Notes: generated from the letters alone by a model not told the origin. Counted from the first letter of the stretch, positions 19,701 through 25,451 are shown. The stretch is DNA of 64,000 nucleotides from Bacteroidota bacterium (GCA_023446155.1 JAEXIT010000012.1:139862-203861); one strand, 5' to 3'. Numbers and translations are program-made.

Positions 19701-21590
19701 ACGTCGAGAGATTTTATCGGTAATGTAACACAAGAGTTAAACGGACCGGAATCGGACGATTACAGAGACTTCCCGGAACCAAATGCGGTTTGGAATACTT
19801 TGGGTAAAACCGCAAAAGAGTATGGAAATGTAGAAGGAAACAATCTTAGAAATTCTTTCCAGGGAGTTCCTGTTGAAATGTGTGATTTCACCTATATGGT
19901 GAATAATGGTCAAGGGTCGGATAATACTCCGGAATATGTCTTCCCATTTGATGAAGGGCCTGTTGGACAACCAGTAGCAACCAACAACTTGTTGAGTATG
20001 ACAAGAAATGGTGTTCCGTATACGCAAACGTATTGTGGACCTACAGCATTAGATTCTGACGGTGACGGAATTCCGGATTCAGCGGATAACTGTCCGAATA
20101 AATTTAACCCGAATCAGAGTGATGTGGATGGCGATGGTGTTGGAGATGTTTGTGACAACTGTATGTACACGTATAATCCAAACCAGGCCGATACTGATGG
20201 TGATGGTAGAGGAGATGTTTGTGACAACTGTATCAATAATCCGAATTACAATCAGATTGATACGGATGGTGATGGAAGAGGTGATGCTTGTGATAACTGT
20301 AGAACGATTTACAACCCGGGTCAGGAAGATGCTGATGGCGATGGTATTGGAGATGTTTGCGAAGGATTGGATCAAGGTCAGGGAACATCTGCGACAGTTG
20401 GAACGCCGGTTACAGCCTACCGTTTTGTAGGAGATAAAAACTATGAGTTGTCGAACCATTTAGGAAACGTTCTTTCTGTAGTGACCGACCGTAAATTGTT
20501 AGGAATTTATGGACGAGGACGACTGTTAATTCCGGACGTAGTTGCATACAATGATTACTATCCGTTTGGGATGCTAGTACCAAACCGTCATGAAGCCTCA
20601 GAATCATATCGTTACGGGTTTAATGGGAAGGAAAAAGATGATGAGTTAAAAGGTGGAGAAGGGAATGGAATTAATTATGACAAAAGGTTTTATGACCCTA
20701 GAATTGGTAGGTTTTTATCTATAGATCCTTTAGAGAAGAGCTTCCCATGGTATACTCCTTATCAATTTGCAGGGAATACTCCTATCCAGGCAATCGATTT
20801 AGACGGAGCAGAGGAATATCACTATACTTTAAAAATAGTTAAGGGGAAAACTCAATTTACATTAACAAGCACAAAAACTCATAATCATGTTGTGTTATTG
20901 TGGGGATTAATAGATCGATATTATAAAATTCCAGTAAAAAAATATTTGGTTACTCATGAAAAAACCAAATACTATATCGGTTTTGCGGGTACTTATGGAA
21001 GTGGTAATCAAGATAAAGCTGAGCTCTTTGAACATTTCAGAGATTCGGAATCTTTTTGGACATTAAACGATTTTAAGGAATCTTTCAATTCTGAAGGACA
21101 ATCAAATAATATGGCAATGGCTCAGACGGCTGTTAATCTTCAGAATAACACACTTTTGTACGGCCCTATTAATGGAAAAGCTTGGTACACCCCAAAGGAT
21201 CTTCACAGAGGAAATGCAAAGATCAATACAAACAGACATTATTTAAGTTCCGATGCCCTTTCAAAATCCAGCAAAACAAAAGCTACAACAGTCGCTCCTA
21301 GAGAAATTATAGATGAAGCCATTGAAGCATATAATACCGGACAATTCAAGAAGCTAAAAGGAGGTGATATATGGATTAATGGACGAATTTATAGCACTAA
21401 GAACGAAGGAAAAACGCTTTATCCAAAAAGTGGCGGAGCCAAAGAGTTTATGGATATAAGCCAAGGTCAATTTATAGCAATTAAACTAATTAAAACGGTT
21501 CCCCGAGAAAGATTGGATGCTGCAATAAAAGGAAATAAGATTTCAAATGAAGATTATAAATTTGCTCAAGACTTTGTTAAAAAACATTAA
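10749..21590 (+). CDS. Giant RHS polymorphic toxin with active C-terminal tip
   Basis: A 3613-aa protein with a signal peptide (cut near VFG-Q, residue ~21). Layout: N-terminal beta region; a YFDG...VYDNQGR motif like that at the start of many Bacteroidota RHS proteins (~345-380); Cys-rich helical segment (~740-780); three Cys-bounded modules (~1490-1937) like those of the VWA protein; YD/RHS repeats (~2137-2777, e.g. YRYNSLNQLVWQQTPDGG, AYDQLGRI); an unusual ~430-aa insertion with a LamG-like part and four calcium-binding TSP3 repeats (~3100-3207); NHLGNVLSVVTD (~3235); YPFGMLVPNRH (~3271); and the RHS core end (RFYDPRIGRFLSIDPL, ~3313). The toxin tip runs from ~3357 to the end (~255 aa). 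I do not recognise the tip domain; it has no obvious HNH, EndoU, ADP-ribosyltransferase or deaminase signature. The immunity gene starts 2 nt after the stop. The export route is unclear, since there is no T9SS tail. Confidence 0.85.
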   Translation: MYIPKRLFILVFTLFTAFVFGQQEETLGTISSGSQLHSLPMLQITDPKYASLNQQNVLTSIDPAVYIHFGFKDLASDLTAYQAQYSCEVKLRVVPYNNQNGTLAPYAVKLKIVHDNLTENVKFDDYSIYKLPGIHKADVAVEEVVYRDLSGQIIPTVTNSTAFLQLRFKTDRYYNIKNTTVNPVSRRLIKYNGLTETVVNNVSDGAEELEINWTRYNDAPATEYELEWTWVDNYGPNGNKLMPNQIALTEQDFKLNSTRIQTKELKYRIPLVFSKGYLVYRVRPVGRFLDDTKKSYYGTWSSGLAGNFQNVGNWGTFLEIDADHEVGKKNWQYQASFAEDGKKKEVVSYFDGTLRNRQTVTKTNTNNKAVVGESVYDNQGRVAVEVLPTPIEASGIRYYRDLNKNDNNQVYTHHDFDWDRLNGLICEPILPPGMSKSSGASKYYSEQSAPVGNYQDFVPNANKYPFSQVEYTPDNTGRIRRKGGVGQELQLGTGHEMSYFYLQPDQEELNRLFGYKVGDFKRYKKNIVVDPNKQVSVSYLDPQGRTIATALAGDNRKEDPMMSLEDETNNALHEMTTTNMLSNNDAYATGLNGILQDGVRLNSQVGVVKEEALTLNYGLTHATNTYNDYCMGGKYYPFVFDWKMSLLDDCGNDMILDPNGARIVEIGTVNLNSFTPNAPAIVFNKSTTSGVLKIGSYTLNKDIRVNQAALEQYADDYIAQIRQSSNPCFPSLAGSTIDISEEDCHVTCRSCEEALICTYLAQQTCQSFRMTFPAGTDESVLGDVANREFYVLLAEQKYIIDSLNSNFAGSWFVYNGSLYVDQNGLVSQYLINSYVTRFKKEFRGMLDGCRELCVQPGDTCNINTSMLLSDVSPHGQYGSIAGIDFPTAQPGGINTPAGNADDTLSLFNENNQLLYGGSSVQTFIDLDTGLTVTQNVSNYNWRRPATPYMDDNGDFAKVKVERINYNTYIPEIMPSASVEDDPLDPTSSNKYVRPQYLRNVTDFVNNWKESWAESLLPYHPEYQYLKYNKAICAKTNSTGDNSDSFDEKLKNTDYTNVFTTNGLVQNLIAVSANDPFYNGQISATPSAGINYDAETASDFSLRKNLLLEAMNTNYEGIKLANNARLNMLQTAYYTTVFGNGIAPASTYQSLVTSPLNQLLPIINALNPTEKERVWKSFMNNYIAFKQKTRTVFSHIYALRNSGYNGCIGDVQNVDTFVTLFEKYNTTGNYSTLLQRINQAFATPVPTTPAGTILACSTTTVGYYKNKEKRFISADYGFNSGVPGAQAIADATADADANTYYQTGKCPLLVDTESLLKGLINPSFQNQGLLLYGFNAYSMPMLTPDLFNSVLLDPAAYAANPQNVTINGSVVNATTLNLTFNTASGSIAQPIELNILTQSLSIGYYMNGCNETLPAPTWTTYNTNFKIVDFKNIYYVPGSFNAFNNTYKFQIIAVIKRLTGTSCPALEEVILEGTIKAAIGECSFGDAAGETGENCDKRVRFEKALVRVMNALKGTNPNASGQLFTSGIALKGAPNDSYTYGSSVMPEVLNDLALNSTWSCNPATSFTVNGPTPFTIHSVVNEFGNPTFLPGSFYRVTGVKIEKNLVNGVASGDDKIAISYLDLKDQVFTLYGRITPLNYTCVCTEEVSLKQLAEVNFTKLTNHLWGQAKIAIISDGYNPLEMQAVAPFINGNNPTVNNYTAFWSDGLSNYDGIRFNFFSGSQACEFMLPLNSSGGRVPNTTNYIRQVRSFSNFKILENLGNNTYAFSVFVHHDSYRVSSGRFTTVYPAGIKEARGTISCLREMFCEEEFASSNALTSVLKDLIQQQTVADGATANGLPALNSFIQLSGAAPSASINNFYKVENTTSSQIGFTFAKESECEVVFTVPGVSFANVTNISGLSFTNTQSGNFTATVTTNTGAQIIANGTSKCITVRKCNAVIQVPCTSCIPQTVAPSVCVQKWLEFRDIMDIVQGYQMPDHYAQDAKYFCEANLGYLVTDYIHYLSTVDAFDVTLPQFLTITEFGATKLNYGYGGTQMVINAYAAYLPTHPSVTWSEFVDLYMTENKICPPAPMIPTIDMQVDNIPTACEIFVNSVQQTYIQELREEYFIAKREEFKQKYIQAAINGLQESLNKVSYDKEYQYTLYYYDQAGNLVQTVPPQGVSRLTPATDSMINEIRNAFPNEEQGVVSGLVVDPNHTMKTLYRYNSLNQLVWQQTPDGGETRFAYDQLGRIIASQNAKQAAMPKPRFSYTRYDGLGRIVEAGEYISEQAYINDEGNIIIGGSPVSDLGTQDYTRYEVTRTLYDTPVVNSTSWFESYAGNNNHKRVTAVLAYSVLDEGVDLDRMDIIAGDRYDNAILYDYDIHGNVKELIYHTNKEILKELRQDIKKVIYDYDLISGNVNTVTYQPKKADQFIHRYEYDADNRITQVYTSKDKIVWEKEANYNYYEHGPLARLVLGDKQVQGLDYFYTLQGWLKGVNSERLGTITLRGAYTNYDIGGDGELFSGAAKDAFGFGLNYFRGDYQSRHHVNNGADNTPLSYSLANDLERDKNLYNGNIKEMVTSLMDLRQENLSSQYNYYAYDQLNRIKGMNSLNINDLLGMYTEESYRSEYSYDRNGNLLTLNRWAPTHKNSGRNQLMDELRYTYQDGTNKLTHINDTVPNGAFTNDPSNPNDTSLDIDNQERDNYRYDEIGQLISDEKEGLNISWRVDGKVKSVTKANGVVIDFEYDGLGKRIAKTVTNGSEAKTTYYLRDAQGNVLSTYEMVRRFGQPVKYYLVEQDIYGSSRLGVEKGRKELNAESGRGIALRMDAMIASAQIADNVSQALLTTPSSIWGLSFSGNNNVTWGDGDKSINFFDQSGAKTQEFEIRTNFKIVGGSAMTVNQNHALVTLDGARRPEYKQWDNSVARIVIKRNGNGAYVPALEIEKYTKRFHRYKPFFVFHRRWNYRNYKTVWTYELRNAIPETEWNFHARVSVNGDNFSPEFTINGNVYTSRDFIGNVTQELNGPESDDYRDFPEPNAVWNTLGKTAKEYGNVEGNNLRNSFQGVPVEMCDFTYMVNNGQGSDNTPEYVFPFDEGPVGQPVATNNLLSMTRNGVPYTQTYCGPTALDSDGDGIPDSADNCPNKFNPNQSDVDGDGVGDVCDNCMYTYNPNQADTDGDGRGDVCDNCINNPNYNQIDTDGDGRGDACDNCRTIYNPGQEDADGDGIGDVCEGLDQGQGTSATVGTPVTAYRFVGDKNYELSNHLGNVLSVVTDRKLLGIYGRGRLLIPDVVAYNDYYPFGMLVPNRHEASESYRYGFNGKEKDDELKGGEGNGINYDKRFYDPRIGRFLSIDPLEKSFPWYTPYQFAGNTPIQAIDLDGAEEYHYTLKIVKGKTQFTLTSTKTHNHVVLLWGLIDRYYKIPVKKYLVTHEKTKYYIGFAGTYGSGNQDKAELFEHFRDSESFWTLNDFKESFNSEGQSNNMAMAQTAVNLQNNTLLYGPINGKAWYTPKDLHRGNAKINTNRHYLSSDALSKSSKTKATTVAPREIIDEAIEAYNTGQFKKLKGGDIWINGRIYSTKNEGKTLYPKSGGAKEFMDISQGQFIAIKLIKTVPRERLDAAIKGNKISNEDYKFAQDFVKKH
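20056..20370 (+). repeat. Four thrombospondin type 3 (TSP3) coding repeats
   Basis: Four successive D-x-D-x-D-G-x-G-D-x-x-D-N-C units inside the RHS gene (for example DSDGDGIPDSADNC and DVDGDGVGDVCDNC), each followed by an N/P-rich linker. TSP3 repeats bind calcium and stiffen secreted proteins. The DNA copies are close to each other, so slippage or recombination could change copy number. Confidence 0.8.
20558..20626 (+). repeat. Tip anchor A1 (expressed position), forward
   Basis: A 69-bp segment encoding YPFGMLVPNRHEASESYRY and the next few residues. It matches anchor A2 (reverse strand, 23668-23736) with one difference (A/G in the CTA/CTG Leu codon) and A3 (25673-25741) with four; A4 shares its first 57 bp. 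It sits where the constant RHS body ends. An imperfect inverted repeat GTTTGG (20564-20569) - 10 nt - CCAAAC (20580-20585) lies at its 5' edge. Confidence 0.85.
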
Positions 21591-21592
21591 TC

Positions 21593-22114
21593 ATGGCTAT
21601 TCTGGTTTGTTATTATAAAGAGGAAATAAGTGTTGACAGGGCATTAAATGCTTTGGTCGCGATATTTAATATACCCAAAAATCAAATAAATGAGGTCAAT
21701 AATTTTGATGAATCTGCTGTAATTAATTTTAAGATAACACAGCTTAGTGATTCGTGTATTTTTAATTTTCAATTAGAGGTCTTTCTTTTAAAAGAAACTA
21801 TTTTATCATCGGAAATATATAATAACTTACTGTTGGTTATTGAACTAAAAAAAATAATTGGCCTAGATTTTCTCATTAATGACGAAAGCGATAACCCATA
21901 TAGTTGGTTACTATTAAAAGATCATAGATTATTTTTAGTTGAACAAGATGATGATTTTGATGAAGGGATTGATATTAACCCTAATAATCAAATGGAATTG
22001 GACATAAAAAAAGTATTGAATATATTACCTCAAAAAAAAGATATATTAGATAATTCTTTTGAAATTCCATACTTTGTTAAGGACTCAAATTCATGGATAA
22101 AATGCTCTATATAG
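21593..22114 (+). CDS. Putative immunity protein 1 (cognate to RHS tip 1)
   Basis: A 173-aa acidic cytoplasmic protein with no signal peptide or membrane segment. Its start is 2 nt after the RHS stop, the standard position for an immunity gene in polymorphic toxin systems. Acidic stretches (QDDDFDEGIDINPNN) are common in immunity proteins that cap basic nucleases. I recognise no family. The soluble, cytoplasmic character suggests that tip 1 acts in the cytoplasm. A strong terminator follows about 50 nt downstream. Confidence 0.7.
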   Translation: MAILVCYYKEEISVDRALNALVAIFNIPKNQINEVNNFDESAVINFKITQLSDSCIFNFQLEVFLLKETILSSEIYNNLLLVIELKKIIGLDFLINDESDNPYSWLLLKDHRLFLVEQDDDFDEGIDINPNNQMELDIKKVLNILPQKKDILDNSFEIPYFVKDSNSWIKCSI

Positions 22115-22165
22115 ATTGAATAGAACAATCCGATAATTTGCATTCAGATTTGAATGTTCAAAACA

Positions 22166-22203
22166 AAAGGGGGCTGACTCACTTTTGAGTCAGCCCCCTT
22201 TAT
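22166..22203. terminator. Strong bidirectional terminator between immunity genes 1 and 2
   Basis: A perfect hairpin with a GC-rich 12-bp stem (GGGGGCTGACTC / GAGTCAGCCCCC), flanked by A and T runs. It lies between two convergent immunity genes, at the centre of candidate invertible unit 1, and would work in either orientation after inversion. Confidence 0.9.
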
Positions 22204-22285
22204 TTTTAATAAATGAAGATTTTTTCAAACGTACAACACGTAAAAAGACAGATTTCATTACGTTATTCAATTTTAGTCATTGCTT

Positions 22286-22867
22286 TTATTTATGAACAAT
22301 ATCCCAATCTTCAATTACATATGAATCCAATAGTCCCTTTCTAGCTTTTGCAACAAACAAATACTCATCTTGATTCTTTTCAATATAAATCTTAGACATT
22401 ATTGCTCCATGTGCATAAATGATATATTCTTTTCCTTTATACTCATAATAGAATGAGCTGTTCTTTGAATAATCAGTCAAGCCGGTTATTTTACATTTAA
22501 TAGTCTCTATTGGATTATTTTTTGCGAATGACTTATTATATAAATTAAATGGAAGTAATAGGATTCCGCTGATAAAAAAAGCTATAAATGTTTTTTTAAT
22601 GACATTAAATAAAATGAAAAGTACTTTATCTGTTTTGTCTTTATTCGTCTTTATTTCCGAGATATCCTTTGGCAAAGTCGCAATTAATAATCCTAAAAAT
22701 AAAACACAAAATAGAATTGTAAACAAGAAACTAGGGTATCCCATAGTTTCTTGTTTTGTTTTAAGATAAAACCAATATAAAGTAAGAATAACAATAAGTA
22801 TCGCAATAATAAATGATTTATTCTTACTATTAATCTTTAATTCCTCGTATTCCTTTTTGTCCTTCAT
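22286..22867 (-). CDS. Putative membrane immunity protein 2
   Basis: About 193 aa from the chosen ATG (MKDKKEYEEL). A longer form starting 24 nt upstream is possible but overlaps the toxin more. Three clear membrane segments (around SFIIAILIVILTLYWFY, FLFTILFCVLFLGLL, and a third near IAFFISGILLLP) are followed by a hydrophilic domain of ~90 aa. The start lies 38 nt inside the end of orphan tip 2, so the pair is translationally coupled. A multi-span immunity protein suggests that its toxin acts at or from the membrane; this is inference. Confidence 0.65.
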   Translation of the reverse strand: MKDKKEYEELKINSKNKSFIIAILIVILTLYWFYLKTKQETMGYPSFLFTILFCVLFLGLLIATLPKDISEIKTNKDKTDKVLFILFNVIKKTFIAFFISGILLLPFNLYNKSFAKNNPIETIKCKITGLTDYSKNSSFYYEYKGKEYIIYAHGAIMSKIYIEKNQDEYLFVAKARKGLLDSYVIEDWDIVHK

Positions 22868-23723
22868 CGATTGCTTTTTTAGCAGCATCATCTCTAAGTT
22901 TATATTTAATGTGTTTTTTGGCTTGATTAATTGATTGCCTAGCCGTTTTATCTACTTTCTTGGAATACCGTGCAAGTTTTTGTGCGCTTTCTCCACTTTT
23001 CACCTTCCTCATGAATCTTTTGGATTGATCCGCTAGTTTCTTATTTGTGACTTTGAGTTCTTTCAACATATCGCCAGCCCGATCACCAAAACCAAACTCA
23101 TAAAGTGTGGATATAGCGGCACTCATCAAAACTTGATCATAATCACTCATAAGCTTTTTAAAACTAAAATCACCATAAGCGTCATTATACTTACCAGACG
23201 CTACATTTTTCATTACTTCATTAGAAATGTTTTTTACCATATCGACAGTCATTTTACCAATCTTCGTTCTACTGAGCCTTGCAATTTTGACTGCAACTCC
23301 AGTAAACGCAGGTGCGACAACAGCTATACCTACGGCTTTAGCTCCTTCATATGAAGCTGCTTTCCAGTTAATTTTATCAAAAGCTCTATCTGGATTATCA
23401 CCCTTGATAATATTAGTCATGAAATCTAAACCGGCCTCCAGACCAAAAGCAACAACTCCTTCAAATATAGCCGTTATTGGATCTTCTCCATCCGGATCTT
23501 TAAAAAGGATAGGACTATCAAAACTAAAATTATATGTTGAGAAATCTGGATGTTTTTTCTCTAATGGATCAGGAGCAAACCATCTACTAACTCTAGGATC
23601 ATACATCCTCGCTCCAAAGTCATAACTATCACCTTCTCCGCCTTTTAACTCGTTATCCATCTCCATTCCATTAAACCCGTAACGATATGATTCTGAGGCT
23701 TCATGACGGTTTGGTACCAGCAT
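22830..23723 (-). CDS. Silent orphan RHS tip 2 (toxin cassette)
   Basis: A 297-aa frame beginning at the ATG inside the anchor (…FG-MLVPNRHEAS…). Residues ~1-75 are the RHS core end (RMYDPRVSRWFAPDPLEKK…PILFKDPDGEDP), followed by a toxin domain with a hydrophobic Ala/Val/Gly stretch (AVGIAVVAPAFTGVAV) and a very basic helical C-terminus. The frame stays open upstream of the ATG for about 20 codons (…FYSYPFG) and then meets a stop, and no body or signal peptide precedes it, so it is a displaced tip and not a full gene. The hydrophobic stretch and membrane immunity partner hint at a membrane-active toxin. The toxin family is not recognised. Confidence 0.7.
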   Translation of the reverse strand: MLVPNRHEASESYRYGFNGMEMDNELKGGEGDSYDFGARMYDPRVSRWFAPDPLEKKHPDFSTYNFSFDSPILFKDPDGEDPITAIFEGVVAFGLEAGLDFMTNIIKGDNPDRAFDKINWKAASYEGAKAVGIAVVAPAFTGVAVKIARLSRTKIGKMTVDMVKNISNEVMKNVASGKYNDAYGDFSFKKLMSDYDQVLMSAAISTLYEFGFGDRAGDMLKELKVTNKKLADQSKRFMRKVKSGESAQKLARYSKKVDKTARQSINQAKKHIKYKLRDDAAKKAIDEGQKGIRGIKD

Positions 23724-23736
23724 CCCAAACGGATAG
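23668..23736 (-). repeat. Tip anchor A2, reverse
   Basis: A 69-bp copy of the tip anchor in the opposite orientation to A1, with a single mismatch. Homology to A1 stops abruptly upstream of CTATCCG, and similarity to A3 extends a few bases further (ATTCCTATCCG in both). The imperfect GTTTGG-N10-CCAAAC palindrome is intact (23730 down to 23709). Confidence 0.85.
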
Positions 23737-23804
23737 GAATAAAAAGACTTAAAATTCTGACGAAATATATTAGCAATCAGTGCTTATTTTCCATCCCTAA
23801 CTAA

Positions 23805-23812
23805 TATTTTTG
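23805..23812 (+). promoter_or_regulatory. Possible -7 box of the recombinase gene
   Basis: TATTTTTG fits TAnnTTTG and lies 13 nt before the recombinase ATG, which would leave a very short leader. No good TTTG -33 partner is seen at the usual spacing. Confidence 0.25.
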
Positions 23813-23825
23813 GAGAAATATTACC

Positions 23826-24872
23826 ATGAAAAAAGCGACCCCTATAGCGCCACTATTTAAACAATTTATACGAGATACGGAAACCGGAAAACGTTTGAAA
23901 AAAAATGGTGAACGAATCAAACCGGATTCGATACAAAATTACCACTATGTACTACAAAATCTGATTCAGTTTTCAAGCGATACCCGTTTTGAATTGCGGA
24001 TTTGTGATGCGTCAAAACTGAATAAAAGAGAATTGCAATCGGAGAAAAACTACTGGAAAAAATTCTATCAGAAATTTACAGATTATTTATACAAAAAAGG
24101 CTGCCATGACAATTATGTCGGCTCTAACATTAAAGTCATTCGGGTATTTTTCAACTATTTAAAAAATGACAAAGATTTCTTTACCGGTGATTTCCAACGG
24201 TTGTTTTATGTCCGAAAAGAAGAAATTGAAATTCTGGTTTTGTCCCCGGAACAATTAAAATTCCTGATTCACGATAAAGAATTTGAAAATAGCTTATCGG
24301 AAAGCAACCGTCGGATCAAAGATATTTTTGTTTTTGGATGTACAACGGGATTGCGATACTCCGATATTTTTCTGCTGACGAATAAAAACTTTGAAAAAGT
24401 AGAAAATGACTGGTATTTAAAACTAAAATCGAAGAAAACCAAAACCTTTAGTCATATCAAACTCCCGGCTTACGCTGTTACTATTTACCAAAAGTATCAG
24501 TCTAAAAATGTTAAAAATCCGGTATTTGGAAAAACAAGTCTGTTCAACTTTAATAAAAGTCTGAAGCAAATAGGTGAATTAGCCAATTTTACGGCTTCTG
24601 TTGAAGTTTCCCGGGAAAAACAAGGGAAGCGCCTGACAAAACAAAATAACAAAGCTGCTAATCGTTTTTGCGACAAAATGAGTTCGCATATGATGCGGAG
24701 AACCGCGATTACAACATTACTTATTTTGGGTATGCCGGAACACCTAGTTCGGAAAATAAGCGGCCATAGTCATGCGAGTGGTTCGTTTAATCGCTATGTA
24801 CACTATGCTCAGGTGTATATCGACAAAGAAATTGAAAAAGTACATTTGAAACTGGAAAACAGCATGCAATAG
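23826..24872 (+). CDS. Tyrosine recombinase (phage integrase family)
   Basis: A 348-aa protein. The N-terminal half looks like a SAM-like core-binding domain. The C-terminal catalytic domain has the expected set: Arg in TTGLRYSDI, Lys in LKSKKTKTF, HxxR in SSHMMRRTA, the second His in ISGHSHASGSFNRY, and a C-terminal Tyr nucleophile candidate in YVHYAQVYIDKEI. Length and layout match Bacteroidota Xer/integrase-like enzymes, some of which invert DNA to switch surface structures. It starts only 89 bp from anchor A2 and lies between two divergent toxin-tip cassettes, with no other mobile-element genes, so a role in moving the anchors is a reasonable but unproven inference. It could instead be the relic of an integrated element. 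Confidence 0.85.
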   Translation: MKKATPIAPLFKQFIRDTETGKRLKKNGERIKPDSIQNYHYVLQNLIQFSSDTRFELRICDASKLNKRELQSEKNYWKKFYQKFTDYLYKKGCHDNYVGSNIKVIRVFFNYLKNDKDFFTGDFQRLFYVRKEEIEILVLSPEQLKFLIHDKEFENSLSESNRRIKDIFVFGCTTGLRYSDIFLLTNKNFEKVENDWYLKLKSKKTKTFSHIKLPAYAVTIYQKYQSKNVKNPVFGKTSLFNFNKSLKQIGELANFTASVEVSREKQGKRLTKQNNKAANRFCDKMSSHMMRRTAITTLLILGMPEHLVRKISGHSHASGSFNRYVHYAQVYIDKEIEKVHLKLENSMQ

Positions 24873-24922
24873 ACGTTTCTGCTATTATTTCCAAAGATAT
24901 TATTGATCAATAAAAAAACAAA

Positions 24923-24956
24923 GAGGGCAATCTAGTTAAGACTATTGATTGCCCTC
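24923..24956. terminator. Bidirectional terminator between recombinase and OmpH-like gene
   Basis: A 10-bp perfect stem (GAGGGCAATC / GATTGCCCTC) with a 14-nt loop, an A run on the left and a T run on the right. Its right arm overlaps the last codons of the convergent OmpH-like gene. Confidence 0.7.
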
Positions 24957-25451
24957 GTATTTTTTATTAATATAGAGGATCAACTCGTTGGTGATATCTA
25001 CTGTTTCTTTAGCAAAGAGAACAGATCGTTTGTTTTCGGATCCCAAGATAAAATCGTAGTTTTTGTCTTTTGAAAAATCGGTCGTATAACCATTAATTCT
25101 CGACCAGATTTTAGCCGATTCTTCAGTGGCAAATTGCTGGTTAAAAGCTTCGAACTCTTGTTTTTTGGCGATCAACTCACGGGTAATCGCTTCTTTTTGT
25201 ATTTCGGAAGCACCTTCCTGTTGCAAGACAACATATAAACTATCTAAAACTTTTTTTCGGGTGTTAAATTCCTGTTCACCTCTTTTTTTCAGTTCTTTAG
25301 TCATGTTAAAGCCATCAAAAAGCCTAACATTATCCACAAAAACAATTTTAGGACTATTATTAGCTATAAAGAAAGTAGCAGCTCCAACGACGATCAACAA
25401 AAACAAAGCAATGTTTGTAATGACTAAAATACGGAATTTATTTTCGAACAC
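24942..25451 (-). CDS. OmpH/Skp-like periplasmic chaperone family protein
   Basis: A 169-aa protein. The N-terminal hydrophobic segment (~residues 9-30) is a signal anchor. The pattern FVDNVRLFDGFNMTKELKKRGEQ, a charged helical middle and an end reading YDFILGSENKRSVLFA...DITNELILYINKKYEG are typical of the OmpH (Skp) family, whose members hold unfolded outer-membrane proteins in the periplasm. It is isolated from the usual bamA-skp-lpxD context and lies between toxin cassettes. Whether it serves the RHS system, for example as a chaperone, is unknown. Confidence 0.65.
   Translation of the reverse strand: MFENKFRILVITNIALFLLIVVGAATFFIANNSPKIVFVDNVRLFDGFNMTKELKKRGEQEFNTRKKVLDSLYVVLQQEGASEIQKEAITRELIAKKQEFEAFNQQFATEESAKIWSRINGYTTDFSKDKNYDFILGSENKRSVLFAKETVDITNELILYINKKYEGNQ

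Larger units (their letters stand above)
20558..23736. other. Candidate invertible unit 1 (tip 1/tip 2 switch)
   Basis: The unit is bounded by near-identical 69-bp inverted anchors. Inside, the order is mirror-symmetric: tip 1, immunity 1, terminator, then (reverse strand) immunity 2, tip 2. The anchors are in the same reading frame relative to their tips, so inversion would join the RHS body to tip 2 plus immunity 2 and silence tip 1. No rearranged form can be seen in a single assembly; the switch is inference from layout. Confidence 0.55.

Noticed and set aside
20062..20459. Long open frames on both strands across the TSP3 region
   Set aside because: They are shadows of the low-complexity D/G-rich repeats of the RHS gene; no start context or independent protein pattern.
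23227..23625. 132-aa plus-strand frame opposite orphan tip 2
   Set aside because: It lies wholly within the better-supported RHS tip on the other strand, which has clear RHS motifs.
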